Shown: piece by piece, positions 1 to 13,500 of the stretch
How the letters are laid out: each line of letters opens with the position of its first letter
How positions within the stretch are numbered: position 1 is the stretch's first letter
Origin: Psoroptes ovis
Taxonomy: Eukaryota; Arthropoda; Arachnida; Sarcoptiformes; Psoroptidae
Direction: 5' to 3'
Length of the DNA: 64,000 nucleotides
NCBI GenBank assembly: GCA_002943765.1
Contig: PQWQ01000018.1
Location: 388,501-452,500 of the forward strand
Program-made: the position numbers and the translations under genes
The notes under the pieces: model-generated
Databases searched by the model: none
What the model was told of the DNA's origin: nothing
The model's input: only the letters and a program-made list of their open reading frames with translations

Positions 1-1
1 G

Positions 2-691
2 AATTCTGGCATCAAAATGAAAAAAGTGATTCCAATAAGGAACAAGAAAGTTATCATTAAATGTGAAGAAAAGAAAGATTGTTTGCATTTACGAGAACAA
101 TTGAACAACCTAAAATGTGGTCTTAAAATAAATATCCCGAGTAAAAGACATCCTACGTTTCAAATATTGGGCATTGAGTTGGATATTGATGATGAACAGA
201 TCGTCAATTATATATTGAAGCAGAATGAAGAAATTAAAAATCTTTTGAATGATGAAAGACAATTTATTAAGAAAATACGTAGTAAAACTGACCGGGTAGG
301 AACCAAGTATATGATTTTTGAAGCTTCTCCACTAGTGTGGCAAAAATGTATTGAGCTTGGTCAATTATTTATTGGTTATAAATGTTGCACTGTAAAAGAT
401 TATCTTTCGGTAACGCAATGTTTTCAGTGTTTACGCTTCGGGCATCCGATGAAATATTGCAAAAACAAGCCCGTTTGCTGCAAATGTCAAGGCGAACATC
501 TTTCACGTACTTGTTCTGCAGCATCGACTTCAACATCTGATTCATCACCAACATGCACGAATTGTATATATCGCAACACAATAAATCCAAGAAAAGTTGT
601 CTGCATTAAACATTCAGTTTTTGACAAAAACTGCAATGAATACAAAATCGCCTTGGAACGCATCAAATCCAATATTGATTATGGATACTAG
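2..691 (+). CDS. LINE ORF1, gag-like zinc-knuckle protein (5' partial)
   Basis: This is the C-terminal part of a LINE ORF1 protein, which in this family binds element RNA and forms the ribonucleoprotein for retrotransposition. The frame is open from base 2. The first ATG at 17 gives 224 residues, shorter than a usual ORF1, so the true start probably lies left of the window. Counting from that ATG, a CCHC knuckle is seen at C135-C138-H143-C148 and a second at C154-C157-H161-C166. A third Cys/His cluster (C180, C183, H199, C206) follows. The preceding part has the charged alpha/beta look of the RNA-binding region in related ORF1 proteins, but I cannot name a fold for it. The stop at 689-691 overlaps the ATG of ORF2 (681) by 11 bases. 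Confidence 0.85.
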   Translation, partial: NSGIKMKKVIPIRNKKVIIKCEEKKDCLHLREQLNNLKCGLKINIPSKRHPTFQILGIELDIDDEQIVNYILKQNEEIKNLLNDERQFIKKIRSKTDRVGTKYMIFEASPLVWQKCIELGQLFIGYKCCTVKDYLSVTQCFQCLRFGHPMKYCKNKPVCCKCQGEHLSRTCSAASTSTSDSSPTCTNCIYRNTINPRKVVCIKHSVFDKNCNEYKIALERIKSNIDYGY

Positions 692-3600
692 TCAAACAAA
701 TATCAAAATATTGACCCAGAACTTGCAGCATAGCTACAAGTCAACACTGATGTTCCTGACAAATGCTACATTGCTATTCTGTATCCAAGAACCTCATGTA
801 TCTTTTCCAGCTGGTTTTTCTGGATTTAACAGTGTTTATCACCCAGTAAAACCAAAATGTGCTATTGTATCCTCATACGATATTTTTAAAATCGATCAGT
901 TCACAAATTCAAATTGTGCATGTTGTTTGGTGAATTGTTCTGTGCCATTTATTTTATGTTGTGTCTATTTTTCCAAAAACGAAGAAATTTCATCACTCAA
1001 AAATCATCTTGAAAATTTGGAAAAATTGGTTATTTCTTATTCAAAATATCCTATTGTTATTTCTGGCGACTTCAATAGTCATAATCGGGTTTGGGGAGGG
1101 AATTTTAATGATGAACGTGGACTTGTTGTTTTAAATTTTACATGTCGCCTAAATTTCATAATTCTAAATGATGGCAAAATGACTTTCGATAATAGTCGAC
1201 ATCAGAGCGCGATCGATTTAACAGTGATTAATCAACGTGCAATCAATTATGTCTCGAATTGGAAAGTAGAAGATCTAGTCTCTGGCTCTGACCACAACTT
1301 GATTTCATTTATCTTCGACACCATTCCTCCGATTAAATCTTATTATTTAACAAGAAAATATAACACCAAATGTATCGATTGGTCTGAATTTAACGAACAA
1401 ATATCTTTTTTATCTTATTTTGATGATAATGCAAAGACACTTAATTCTAATATTGATATTGAAAATTTTGTCAATGATCTTATGAATACTATTTGTGCAA
1501 TTTGTGATGACTGTCTACCAATATTGAAACCAACATCTAAAACTAAATTGTCACAAGATTTGAAAATGAAACTATCGTTATTGAAAAATCTGCGTAGACG
1601 TTATCAGCGTCAACGTTGCCCAGTGAATCGCGCCTTGTGGCGAGCAAGATATTTGACCTGTGTTAATGATTTCAAAAATTTGTTAGAAAAGACGAGAATT
1701 GATGATTGTAGAAATTATTTGAATCAAATTGATAGATACAATGTCTGGAGAAAGTTATATCATCATTGCAAAAATCAATTATCGATCAATCAAACATTGA
1801 AAACGATACAGAGAGATGATACAACTTGGTGTGTATCCATAAATGAAACTGCAACATATTTATTGAATAAGATGTTTCCAGATATGAATAATGATAATAA
1901 TTCTATTGTTCACCATCATTATATAATTAATTGTAACAAAAAAGATTTTTGTATCACTAAAAATGAAGTCGATACTGCTGTCAATATGGAAAAAGATAAC
2001 AAATCGCCAGGTTTCGATGCAATATCTGCCAACATAGTCAAACAAATACATTATAAATATCCTTTCTTATTATTGAATCTGTTCAACAAATGTTTTGCAT
2101 TTGGTGTTTTCCCAAAATACTGGAAAAAAGCAACTATCAAATTAATACCGAAAAATAATGGCTCTGGTTATAAATCGTATCGACCGATTTCTTTGCTTCC
2201 TGTTATGGGAAAAATTTTTGAAAATATTCTTAAATGTCGGCTTATGCATCACCTAATCGTCAATCATTATCTGTCATACAATCAATTTGGTTTCCTACCT
2301 CAGCAAGGTGCTGAATTAGCATTGAAAAATTTAATATCACAAATTAATGATATAAATGATCGAAATAATTATGGTTATATCGTATCGCTTGATATTTCAG
2401 GCGCATTTGATTCTGCAAGATATGACATCATTCTTTACAGACTCAGAGAATTTAATGTTCCTTCAAATTTGTATGCAATCATCCATAATTATTTTTGTGA
2501 TCGTACTATCGAATTATCTCTAATGAATCAATCATTTACTAAAATGGCTACAGGTGGCACCCCTCAAGGTGGTAAATTGTCGCCACTCCTTTGGAATGTA
2601 CTAATTGATGACCTATTGAAAATGTCGTTGCCAAGGGGATGTCATTTGCAGGCTTTTGCGGATGATTGCATCCTCATCTGCCAACATCCAATCCAAGAAT
2701 TGGCTGCAGATCTAACAAATAGTCTGCTATCGATTATTGCAGAATGGGGCTTAAATAATGGCCTATCGTTTAATCCCGCCAAAACCAAGTGCATGATTAT
2801 ATCAAGACATAGAAATTTGGCGTCTTTCCCGATCATTATGAATAGCAGATCAATTGATTTAGTACCATGTTTAAAAATACTTGGTTTGATGATTGATTCA
2901 AAACTAACATGGGCAAATCATATTGACTATATCGAGACAAAATCAATGAAAATGTTTAATTGCATCAAGAAAAAATTTGGTCCAAGATGGGGCTTATCGT
3001 ATGACGTCTTACGTACTATTTACGTTCGAGCGATCGAACCGATGATAGTTTATGCCTGCCCTGTATGGAACAGTGTCTTGTCAAGCAGAACGAAACGTGG
3101 CAAACTGTTAAGTTTGCAAAGACGTTTTGCTGTTGGTATGATTCGCGCTTCCAGAACTGTGTCGCTGCAAGCATCGTTGATCATTGCTAATTTGATTCCC
3201 GTTGACTTGGTGATCAAGCTGCGATCAGATGTTTTCAGGATAAAAAGTGATGCTTATCTGAGGGAACAATATGAATTCCCGATCAGGTTCAAAGACTCGA
3301 TCCATCCAGCGTTGGTCCAATCTTTTTTTATTGAGAGGATCGATGCTGAGTTGGAATTTTGTACTGACTCTCATAGTTGTACCATTTTCACTGATGGATC
3401 GAGGTCTGAGGACCTGGTTGGGTGTTCTTTTGTTGTTTTCAATGATGAAAATTGCATCCCAAGTGTAATTCAATGTTTCCGCCTTGGCGCTGGATGTTCA
3501 GTCTTTCAGGCTGAATTGTTGGCCATCCGCAACGCATTGGTTTGGATCATTGAAAATGGTATTGTCGATGCTCAAATTATAACTGATTCTATGTCAGCGA

Positions 3601-3971
3601 TTTGGGCTTTGCATAATATCTATACACTTAATGAATTAGTGCAGGACATTTTTCGTATCGTGTGTAACCATCGTGGCCATATTTGTCTGAAATGGACAAG
3701 GTCGCACTGTGGCAACTTTGGTAATGATCTAGCTGATAAGTTTGCCAAGGTTGCTGCAGTCGACCTTTCGGATGTTTTTTACACCCGAGTGCCCATGATG
3801 ACACTATGCCAAGCGTCGAAGTTGGACATACTGAATCTTTGGAATCAGAGATGGACGGAGACTGCTGATGGCCACACGACGAAATTGTTCTTTCCAACAG
3901 TTGGATCGCGAATCAATACCAACTTTAGTCCCGATAGGGATTTGACAAGACTGCTGACAGGGCACGGCTGA
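681..3971 (+). CDS. LINE ORF2: endonuclease, reverse transcriptase, RNase H
   Basis: This is the replication polyprotein of the element, 1096 residues from the ATG at 681. An in-frame ATG at 636 is an alternative start. The N-terminal APE-like endonuclease nicks target DNA. It shows an IQEPHV-type Glu motif, GDFNSH at 129-134 and a later SGSDHN motif. The reverse transcriptase follows, with KSPGFDAI, YRPISLLP, LDISGAFD, GTPQGG and the catalytic FADD at 659-662. The RNase H domain has TDGSR (D905), AELLAIRNAL, TDSMSAI and GNDLAD, so all four acidic positions seem present. The frame ends abruptly after LLTGHG. Related proteins usually continue about 100 residues with a CCHC-like finger, and a Cys/His-rich stretch in another frame just downstream may be its remnant. 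Apart from that the ORF is uninterrupted. Confidence 0.92.
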   Translation: MDTSQTNIKILTQNLQHSYKSTLMFLTNATLLFCIQEPHVSFPAGFSGFNSVYHPVKPKCAIVSSYDIFKIDQFTNSNCACCLVNCSVPFILCCVYFSKNEEISSLKNHLENLEKLVISYSKYPIVISGDFNSHNRVWGGNFNDERGLVVLNFTCRLNFIILNDGKMTFDNSRHQSAIDLTVINQRAINYVSNWKVEDLVSGSDHNLISFIFDTIPPIKSYYLTRKYNTKCIDWSEFNEQISFLSYFDDNAKTLNSNIDIENFVNDLMNTICAICDDCLPILKPTSKTKLSQDLKMKLSLLKNLRRRYQRQRCPVNRALWRARYLTCVNDFKNLLEKTRIDDCRNYLNQIDRYNVWRKLYHHCKNQLSINQTLKTIQRDDTTWCVSINETATYLLNKMFPDMNNDNNSIVHHHYIINCNKKDFCITKNEVDTAVNMEKDNKSPGFDAISANIVKQIHYKYPFLLLNLFNKCFAFGVFPKYWKKATIKLIPKNNGSGYKSYRPISLLPVMGKIFENILKCRLMHHLIVNHYLSYNQFGFLPQQGAELALKNLISQINDINDRNNYGYIVSLDISGAFDSARYDIILYRLREFNVPSNLYAIIHNYFCDRTIELSLMNQSFTKMATGGTPQGGKLSPLLWNVLIDDLLKMSLPRGCHLQAFADDCILICQHPIQELAADLTNSLLSIIAEWGLNNGLSFNPAKTKCMIISRHRNLASFPIIMNSRSIDLVPCLKILGLMIDSKLTWANHIDYIETKSMKMFNCIKKKFGPRWGLSYDVLRTIYVRAIEPMIVYACPVWNSVLSSRTKRGKLLSLQRRFAVGMIRASRTVSLQASLIIANLIPVDLVIKLRSDVFRIKSDAYLREQYEFPIRFKDSIHPALVQSFFIERIDAELEFCTDSHSCTIFTDGSRSEDLVGCSFVVFNDENCIPSVIQCFRLGAGCSVFQAELLAIRNALVWIIENGIVDAQIITDSMSAIWALHNIYTLNELVQDIFRIVCNHRGHICLKWTRSHCGNFGNDLADKFAKVAAVDLSDVFYTRVPMMTLCQASKLDILNLWNQRWTETADGHTTKLFFPTVGSRINTNFSPDRDLTRLLTGHG

Positions 3972-6900
3972 TGTGACCATACTATTGCCACCCTTGTGAT
4001 CACGGAACAAGGGTTGTTTTGCTTGTTCTTCATCATCATCATTGGATTTTGTTCTGGAATTTTTTTCTTGTTCATTCATTGATTGAAGATTTGAAAATTT
4101 TAAATATGAAAATTTCTTTTGGTCGTTATTTGTTTTTTATTTCCATTATTTTTCACTTGTCTCATCAAGAATTGAAAATTGTGATTCGAAAAATTGCTTA
4201 GTCGGCTATTTTCTTTTTATTCTGAAGTAAAATGGAATTTAATTTTTGTGAATTTTTCATTTTATAATATTTAAATGATAAAAATATTGAGTTGATTTTT
4301 TTGTGAAATTTTCAATTGCCGTTTAAAATTCAATTGATTCAAATAAATTCATAATCTTTTTCTTCTTCAAAGATTTTCTTTGTCGCAAGTAAAATACGAA
4401 CAACGATTGATTATGCACATGATTACTTACAATAAATTTTTTCAGAAATAACAAAAAATTCATAAAAAATACACGCAAAATATCGATTTCATGAGAATAA
4501 AATGATTAACAAAAAAAATTGAATATTTTCACAATTTTAAAGATGTAATATCGATGTTAATGATATCAAACAACAAACATACACGTATCGTTACAATGTC
4601 AATTAATCAATTTTGAATTATCGGTCATTGTTGGCTGATGACACAAATTTTGAAATTTGAAAATTTATAAAAAAACACCAAAACAATGTCCGATCATCAA
4701 TGAAAAATTAAGCGAAAAATTGGTCACATATGAATCGAATGATGATGGTTAAACCTACAAATGATGTAAAATGAAATAAAATGAATGAGCGAATAGAAAA
4801 TCATTGAAATTTCAAATTTTAGTTGATTCATACTTCAAACAAGTAAAAAATGAAACATACCATCATATAGATTCTATTACGATTGTTTCAACCAGAAATA
4901 TATGGCTGATACGAAAAATACAATGTAAATCGTACCATAAATTTGATTCACACATTTTAAAGCATCAAAAACATGCTCAGTTTGTTCGTGGATCGTTTGG
5001 TAGTGGGAGATGGAAGCAAGAATCGTATCTAAAAACGAATAGAAATTGGTCAATTTGTCTTTTCTATGCCATTCTTGTTGGCTGAAAAAATTGAAATAAA
5101 TTTTTTTTCAGATTCATTCTTGGGATATTTTTAAAATTTTTCAATTTTTGGGTTTTATTTTCATAAAAAATACAAAGAAAATCCGAAAAACTCAAAGAAT
5201 AATGATGAAACAAAACAAAAAAAAGAAAAATCGTTTTTCATTGATCGAATCGTATTATTCGCGATTCGAATGTTTTTGTGTGTTACCAGAATATGGTAGT
5301 GGCGTCTAATCGGTGGTGGTAGTGGCACACATGTCAGTGTACAACTGTTCCAGCAGCGAGATAAAGAGGAGAAAAAAACCGGAAAATTATTATTCATTTT
5401 TTAATTCTTTTGTTTATTTCAAGAATTTTTTCACAAAAAAAAAATTGAAAAGAAGAAAATCAAAATTTCAAAATACTATAATCATGAATAATATGGAGAG
5501 ATGTTTTTTCAAAAAAATTTTTGATGCCAATAATTTGATGAACTTTTCCTTATTTTATATTCTTGGGTTTCCGGGAATTTTTTTTCCTTGAAAAAAAACT
5601 ATTTTGCATATAGTATACACTTTCGATGGAAATAGCTGACAAATTAATTAATTTGTTCGATGGATTTGAATATTTTGGAGGGAAAAAAACAAAAACAACC
5701 GAAAACAAATGAATCATTTCATAAATTGACAAATTTACTTGAATCATTTTCTTTGATTTTCCAATTTTTAATCAAGTTAAAAGCTTATTAATTGATTTTA
5801 TTGTTATTTTGATTTGTTCGAAGTAATTGTTGATTGCTTAAAATCCGAAGAAAACTGGCAAATAATCAGCCAAAAACAGCCAAAAAAAAAAAAAAAAAAG
5901 ATTTAAACAAATTCACAAATGCCAATAAATAAGTAATTATTTTAGATTATAATAATTATAATAATAATTTGACTAAAATCATTCATTTTTATACTTTCAG
6001 AATATTCTTGTAAGTTATTCTTTCAAAAGAATCGCAAGCACTGATTACATCAACATCAACAACAACAAATCAATAATTATAGAAAATTAATACCCAAAAA
6101 TCCAACAATGATCAGCAACAACAACAACAACAATGAACAGCAATGAAGTAATGTAATCGATTTAAATCGATCCATACAGCACACCAACAGCATCGAAAAC
6201 AACAATGAACGAGAAAATTTTAATAACAATAATTTTGAAAATGCAAATGTTTCTCGATGTATTTGTTGTTGGTCTTACTCATTTTTATATTTGATTCATA
6301 CAATCAAAATTCTACATGAATATGAATGTGTTGAGTATGTCTAAACAGCTTTTTCGACAATTTTCAACTGAAAAACTGATGAAAAAATGATTTTGAAATG
6401 AAAAGAAAATTTAACTCGAAGATTTTCAACAAAAATGTCTACCCGAAGACTCTAGAATCGAGGATAAAGAGCTTGAATGAATGAAAAAAAAGCAAAAAGC
6501 AAGAATGAAACACGAACCAAATTAATTAAATTACAAGATTTACAAGATTTCTTTTGTTTTCTTCGAGCCCTTGAACATTTTGAAACATATATGAATATGC
6601 TTCATGATAATATAATGATGGCAATAGAATATATTCTATTGTTTCTTCAACTTTAATTCCAAGAAATTCATTAAGAAAATGGGAAAATTAAAATTTTTCT
6701 TCAATGTTTTCAACTATAAAATATTTCAAAGAAATTGAAAAATGGAAAGGAAATGTAAAATACTTTGATTTTTCATTTTATTCAATGAGAAAATGATGGA
6801 ATCACATGAAATGAAATCAAAATGAATCGATTTCCTATGTCTTTTATGTTAATGAATTTTTTTCTTTTTGATTTTTTTAGGCGATTCATTAATTTCTATG

Positions 6901-8621
6901 AATAATTTCATAGGAAAATCAAGCTAATTACATTCGTTTTTCGGCGCCAATTTTGCTCAAAATATTTTCATGACACTTAATCGATCAATTTTGTCATTGT
7001 TTCGGTATGATTTTCAATAAGTTTTCATAATTTTCAATTTTTATAATTTTTTCCATCTTTTTTTTCAAAGGAAAACAATTTATTTCGCCGACAGAATTGA
7101 AACAATTTCATTAATGAATGATGTGGAATGGAATCAAATTTATTTAATTTGATTTTTCAAACATCACACACACACACATCGAATCAACAAAATCATCAGC
7201 AGCATCATCATCATAATCAATCGATTGAAATTAAATAAATAAAATTGTTCGACATCAATACATCAATCGCCTATGTGGATGTGGATGATGATTATGATCA
7301 AATTTGTCATTATTTCAAATTATTATCATCAATGTTACTGCTGCCGTTGATTGTTAAACCATGGTTAAACATTATTTTGTGGCCAAAACAACCGAAAATT
7401 GTCCAGCTTTTGATAAATATGTTTGTATGTGCATCGCACATCAATGCTGGACATAATGCTGAGATGGCAGAATATAACCAACAGAAAAAAATTGACCAAA
7501 AATCAAACAAAACAAACAAACAAAAATGAATGAAAAACATTTAAAATTGTAAAAGAAAATTAATGAAAACCGACGATAATAACAGTAATAATAATAATAA
7601 TAATAAAACATGGCCATAAAACGCAGAAATGTATCGTATTATATATTATCATTTAATGTTGATGATGATGATGATCAGGACAGGATAACTATGATGATTG
7701 GCGATATACGATTTTTCGTTGTTTTGCAATGTGTCAAAAAAATAAATGTCAACCAACAAGCAACTTTGAAACTTTGACAAAACAAACAAACGAAACGAAC
7801 TAAACGAGAAAAATCGCGGGAATCGTGTATCGTGATGGTGATGATGCTGATGATTATGACGATGATGATGATGATGAACATTGCATATCAAAATCGAATC
7901 GGATCGAATTTAATTTATTAAATTGAATTCAAAATAAAACGAATGAAGAAAATCAGAAAAAAATGACGATCAAACATGCTGATGCCAATCTGAATCGATC
8001 GAATCAATCAATTAATAATAAATATTTGAGCCAAAAATAAATGAATTGAGCCTTGTTCCATCAGTAAGTTTATTTCATTTCAAATTTTGAATCTAGAATT
8101 CATTTATTCCGAATCCCAAGTAGGTCAAAATGGAAAAATTCTTTGCCGACAAAAAAAAAAATTCTTCAATTTTATTGCTCATATATGTTTAATTAAATTT
8201 GAACAAAATGATAATGAAGAATATAATGAAAATCATTGACAATCATTTGCTGGAATTTCGCACATTTCTCTAATTTTTTTCGGACCTTTCGATAAACAAA
8301 CAATGATCCTGCATGTTTGAACACATCGATATTGATGCATCAAAATGAAAAAATTATGAAGAAAAAACAAAAGAACCGGGACAATGAAATGGTCAAAACA
8401 AACAAACAAATATTGAATTGAAATTGAAATTTGAAATCAATTCGAAGAAATGAAGAAATAAATGAATGAATGAAAATCCAATTTTGATCCAAATTCAAAT
8501 AAATGAAAATTTCAAGCCCTAAAAAAATGAAAATAATGAAAATACAATACGAAATTCGGCCAAATAAATAGAAATAATAATAATAAATACGACAATTTTT
8601 TCAATTGATTAAATTCAATTA

Positions 8622-8652
<31 letters not shown>

Positions 8653-10169
8653 TATGATTGTGATTATTATTGAAGAAACGGTAAGATGTAAGCGGAGAAA
8701 AAATTCAATTTATTTCCAAATTCATAGCCAAAATGAATGGAACAAATGAGCCGATTTGAATTTGATGGTGAGAAATTGGTGGAATTGAATCGATGGAAAA
8801 CAATTGGAGAAGAATTTCCTTGAAAATATGAGAATTTCACCGAGAATTTTGGAATTTGCTTGCATTTGTCCACAAGTTTGGCCCCTTTTCGGCCACTCTA
8901 GGTCCATTTGGTCAAAAATTTATATTTAGGTTAAGTAAATAATTTTTATATTATGATTTTTTAATATTTTTTTTATATCATTTAATTCTCATTTCATTTA
9001 ATTCATCATCACTCGATATTTAAATCATATTCAAATATATTATTTCATTTTCAATTGTCTTTGGAGATTCGTTATTATTTCAACAAGAATTATATTTCAA
9101 GATTTCGCTCTGATTTTCTCTCTCTCTTCCGCTTTTATGGTAAATTGATAATGCATTCGTATATGAATCTAAATTTATTTGGATTTGTTTATTTATTTTC
9201 TATTTATTTACATTCGTATTTATTTTATTAGAATTACAATTGGAATTAGAAAAAATAATTGTATTTGATTTGCCATTTTTTCTTATGTATTTATGCGTAT
9301 GTACAAAATGCGTAATGAATATTCATCATTTTTTTTTCAATGATTTTTGATCTAAATGAGAATCAAAAATAGAAAAACAATATTCATTGAATTATTTGAA
9401 AGGTTATGGATAAAAATAGCTCAATAAATAAATAACTGGAATATTCATACTGTAATATCTGTTCATAACAAAATAATGATGATGGCAAAATAATGGTGGT
9501 GGTCAGTAAACGCAATCAAACAAATAAAACAAATCGCAACGGTTATTTCATGAATTCATTTCTGTTTTATTCATAAACAAAAAAAAAATAAAAATAATTT
9601 CCCCGAACAAATGAATATATGTTCCAAACACATAATCAAAGAAACACCAAGAATCTATTTTCCTCCGTCCATTCCAAGAATTTCAAAAATAATATTAATG
9701 ATAATGATAACGATGATGGTGATGGTCAATGAGAGATAATATGTCCAGGCCAGAGATCATAAGAATTTTCGCAATTTATTCTTACAAATTTCTTATCATT
9801 TGTTATTAATTGCTTTAGTGTGGTTTATTGTCGTCGATTGTTTGCCGTCATTTTTTAATTAGAAAAATTGAATCAATTTTTTTCATGATTTTTTTATTTT
9901 TTTATTTTTATTTTTATTTACCCCATAAGGCACACAGATGCACCAACTGATATCTCATTACTTGTGTGTGTATGTATATGTGGGATGTATGTTTATTATC
10001 ATTATCTATTATTACGATCATTATTATTATTATAACGATCATCGACTATCAAATATCGATCCGATGCATTTACCATTTATTTTCATAATTTTCCCGATGA
10101 TCATCTTTTTTCTTGTGCAGCATAACCATTAGAACCGATGGGTACGTTTTTCCCGAACATCGATATATC

Positions 10170-10243
10170 GAGTTGTCCAAAAAGTTTTCGACGATTTTTG
10201 CGCAGCAGCACGCATTATTTTGATCAAGTACTTTTCGGACACA
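10170..10243. mobile_element. Short palindromic MITE-like element, copy 1
   Basis: The left end reads AGTTGTCCAAAAAGTTTTCG and the right end reads AAGTACTTTTCGGACAC, roughly its reverse complement. The total is about 74 bp. The left half also shares the CGATTTT stretch after the terminal repeat with other copies. It belongs to a dispersed family in this window. Confidence 0.6.
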
Positions 10244-10449
10244 AAGCTCAAAGCATTTAATAATTGTTTTATACATTATTTTAAGAATATTTTTCGATTG
10301 GAAAAAATATTTCGATAGAAATGATGATAATAGCAAGATGCAAGATATTGAAAATCAATAATTTTCATTAAAAAAATAAAAAGAAACGAAAAAGTTTAAA
10401 ATTTTCTTTGAAAAATTTCTCGTTCATTTTTACCGGTTTGTATTGTGAA

Positions 10450-10524
10450 GGTTGTCCAAAAAGTTGCTGTCAATTTTCACATTAGGCATCGGCGATGGTT
10501 TAGTACAAGACTTTTTGGACAAAC
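10450..10524. mobile_element. Short palindromic MITE-like element, copy 2
   Basis: The left end GGTTGTCCAAAAAGTTG mirrors the right end AAGACTTTTTGGACAAAC across about 75 bp. It lies only about 210 bp from copy 1 but has different central sequence, so it is not a simple tandem duplication. Confidence 0.65.
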
Positions 10525-13500
10525 ACGGTGCTTATTTTGGATACAATTTAATATTTTAAAATTTTTTCATCTTATTCCTTTCGAAATGACTTAAAATTTG
10601 TCAATTTTTTTCTCAAATTTAGTTATGAATAATACTAGCAGTAATGACAGCAATAATAATAAGGATTACAGCACAATTTGAACAATGAATTTCGATTGAA
10701 AAATCAATACCTCTATGATGATTATGATTATTGTAATAATAATGAAAATTACAAAATGATGATAATAATATTCATTTCAATAATCATCAATGAATTCCGT
10801 TTGTTTGTATCGTCATTTCCAAACTATTCCTATTATTTATTCATATGCCATTCTCCAATATGTTTTTGTTCGTTTATTTCTTATTTATTCGAATGAACTT
10901 TTCCCCAAAAAAAAATATGTGAAGCAACAAAACGACATGTTTCAATGTCGTTTGAATTGGATATATTTATTCTTAATTCTCAAATTAAATTCTAAATATT
11001 TGATTGATGGGTGTTCGGGGTTTTGGTATTCGAGAAAAACACATTGAACTCATATGTGAGTGCAAATATTTTCTTTGGTACATTTTCGTTTTTTATTTTT
11101 GTTGTTTCTTTCATCATTTAATAATCATTGACCATCATCAATTATCATGGAATGGAATAAAGAAATTATCATCGTCATTATTTCGAAACCTCGAAGGCAG
11201 AGATCAATATATTGGTAATCGGCTGATGATGGTGGCATTTAAATGATAATGACATTTGGATATTTTTGACAACTGCTACAGCAGCAGCTAAGCATCAAAA
11301 ATTCCAAGAATTGAACTTTTCTTTAATTCTTATTTCTTCGATTCTAAAGAATCGTCTTTGTCATTGTCATCGATGCTTATGCTGATGATCATGATGATGC
11401 AGAGAATTTATTGAAAATAAACAGAATTATATTCAAAAAGGGAGAGAATTTCGTGAATAAGAAAAACAAAAGAATCGTTTTGTTTTGTATCGATGATGAT
11501 GATGAAAATACTTAACACAAATAAACAATAATACAAAAATATCAAAGAATATTGAAGAGAATATTTAAGAAATAAATATTTTTGATCGAACAAGAATAAG
11601 AAGAATTTGTTGACACATTCAAATTCAAAATACCAAAATACAATGCACATACATTGTTGAATTGAAGACAATGAAATTAAATTGTTTCTGTTTTTCATTT
11701 TATTCTGTATTTTGCCTCAATCATTATTCTATTTTATTCTGTACTTATTCTGTATTCAAGAATATTTTACAAAATATAGAAAAAAAAACATATTCTTTTC
11801 TATTCTCGAGATCTATTTTTTCTATGGAATATATGGGAAAGATGTATTGTATCTATTATCATCATTGTTATTATTATTTGTCAAATTTACGAAATTATAA
11901 AATAAACACAACAATAAACAACAACAGCTTGTAAATATTTTTTTTTTTATGATCATTATGATGATGATGATCATAAAATAATAGATGAATTGTTTGTATG
12001 GTAGGGTAGGGTCCGTGTAAGGCTGTCTGGCTGCATACAAAGGCAAGAGTGTGTGGGTGCGTACCCGATTGGATGAATGATAGCAAGGGTAAGAAAGGGT
12101 ATGCAAGCGTATGCTAGGGTATCCTTATGCATGGCTGTTTTAATAACCAAAAAAATTTTGAATGGTGCTAAATGATGGAATCATTTAAATGAAATAAATT
12201 TGGACTCAGTGAATTTATCAAAGTTTACCAAAATTCTGAAATATATGAAATTTTCATCGAATTCTTATTGATTCAGTCGTAATAAATTTATCAAAACAAC
12301 CACGTTTAAATGAAATATTTAAAGATATGAATAAAAAAAAATCATTCATCAATTCATTGAGAGATTTGCGTTAACGAATATATTATTTGTTTACAATTAT
12401 GGAATCGAAGAAGAATTTATTCTTATATTTCAAGAAAGTATTCCCAAAATATTCATATTTACATTTTTATTTGTTCATTTTTGACTCAACAAAGAGACAA
12501 AAAATATACAGATCAAATCCAATCAAATCAAACAAAATAAAAAATACATACATCCAAATGAACTGATTTTGCATTGATTGTTGTTTCATTTTGAATCAAA
12601 GAAATGAAATTACTGGGGAAATGAAAAGAAGAACAAAACAAATCAAATGAATTATACAAACAAAACAAAACAAAAATACAAATATGAACAAACAAACGAA
12701 CAAATTAAAAATAAAATGAAACAAAACACAACAAATCTTTGTTGAATCTTTGGTGTTGAATGAATCTAAAAATAAAATGAATGCAATTGACAGCTATTTG
12801 ATATTTGGGATTTTTGCAAAAAGAAAATTTTCTACGAAATTATTGTTTTTTTGCTTGTTGGACATGTTTATTCATACATATTTTCCTTGCGATCCCTCAT
12901 ACATTCAAGAATGAATATTCAGAATCACGAGTCTGCAGTGGCTCAGTGGCGCCAAAATTTTGAATTTTCAAATTTTTTTCTGCAAGAATTTCCCTGAGGC
13001 TTTCTTCGGAATTTTTTTCCGTTGCGGGACAAGTTTCCAATGAAACATTTCATCAATGATATACAATTAAGACATTATCAATTCTGTTTTTAGGGAAATG
13101 AATGGCTAAATGTTTATTTGTTTGTTTTTTATCAATGTTTGTTTCCACAAACCACATTTATGCATTCATCGAATTCAGCGGAAAAAAACGCTCAGTAAAA
13201 TCATCAGAATCAACCAACCAACCGACCAATATATGCATTGAATCACTGATCATTTGTTTCATTGATGAAAAAAATACTGAAGAAGAGCAAAACAAAGGAA
13301 AAATATCCATTTTAATGATGCTTTAGATCAAATGATAATAATCGATTTTATTTCCATTGATTTTGTTTCTGTTTTTCGTTTCGTTTCGTTTCTGTTTTTG
13401 CCAAATGTTCATCATCATCATATTGCTAATGGCTATTATTGATCGATTGTTTCATTTTGTTTTTTTTCAGTTTGTCTTTTTCGTTAGTTTGTATGTTCAT

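Larger units (their letters stand above)
1..3971 (+). mobile_element. Non-LTR retrotransposon (LINE, I/LOA/R1-like group), 5' end outside window
   Basis: Two overlapping plus-strand reading frames have the order expected of a LINE: a gag-like ORF1 with zinc knuckles, then an ORF2 with APE-type endonuclease, reverse transcriptase and RNase H. RNase H together with a CCHC ORF1 points to the I/LOA/R1 side of the family rather than Jockey proper, which lacks RNase H. The left part is cut by the window edge, because ORF1 is open to base 2. No stop or frameshift interrupts either frame, so the copy looks young. No poly(A) or clear target-site duplication was found on the right. A short CAT-repeat run near 4030-4042 could be the 3' tail, but this is weak. 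The exact clade is not resolved. Confidence 0.9.

Noticed and set aside
4804..5085. 93-codon plus-strand frame downstream of the LINE
   Set aside because: No ATG start and no match to the missing LINE C-terminus.
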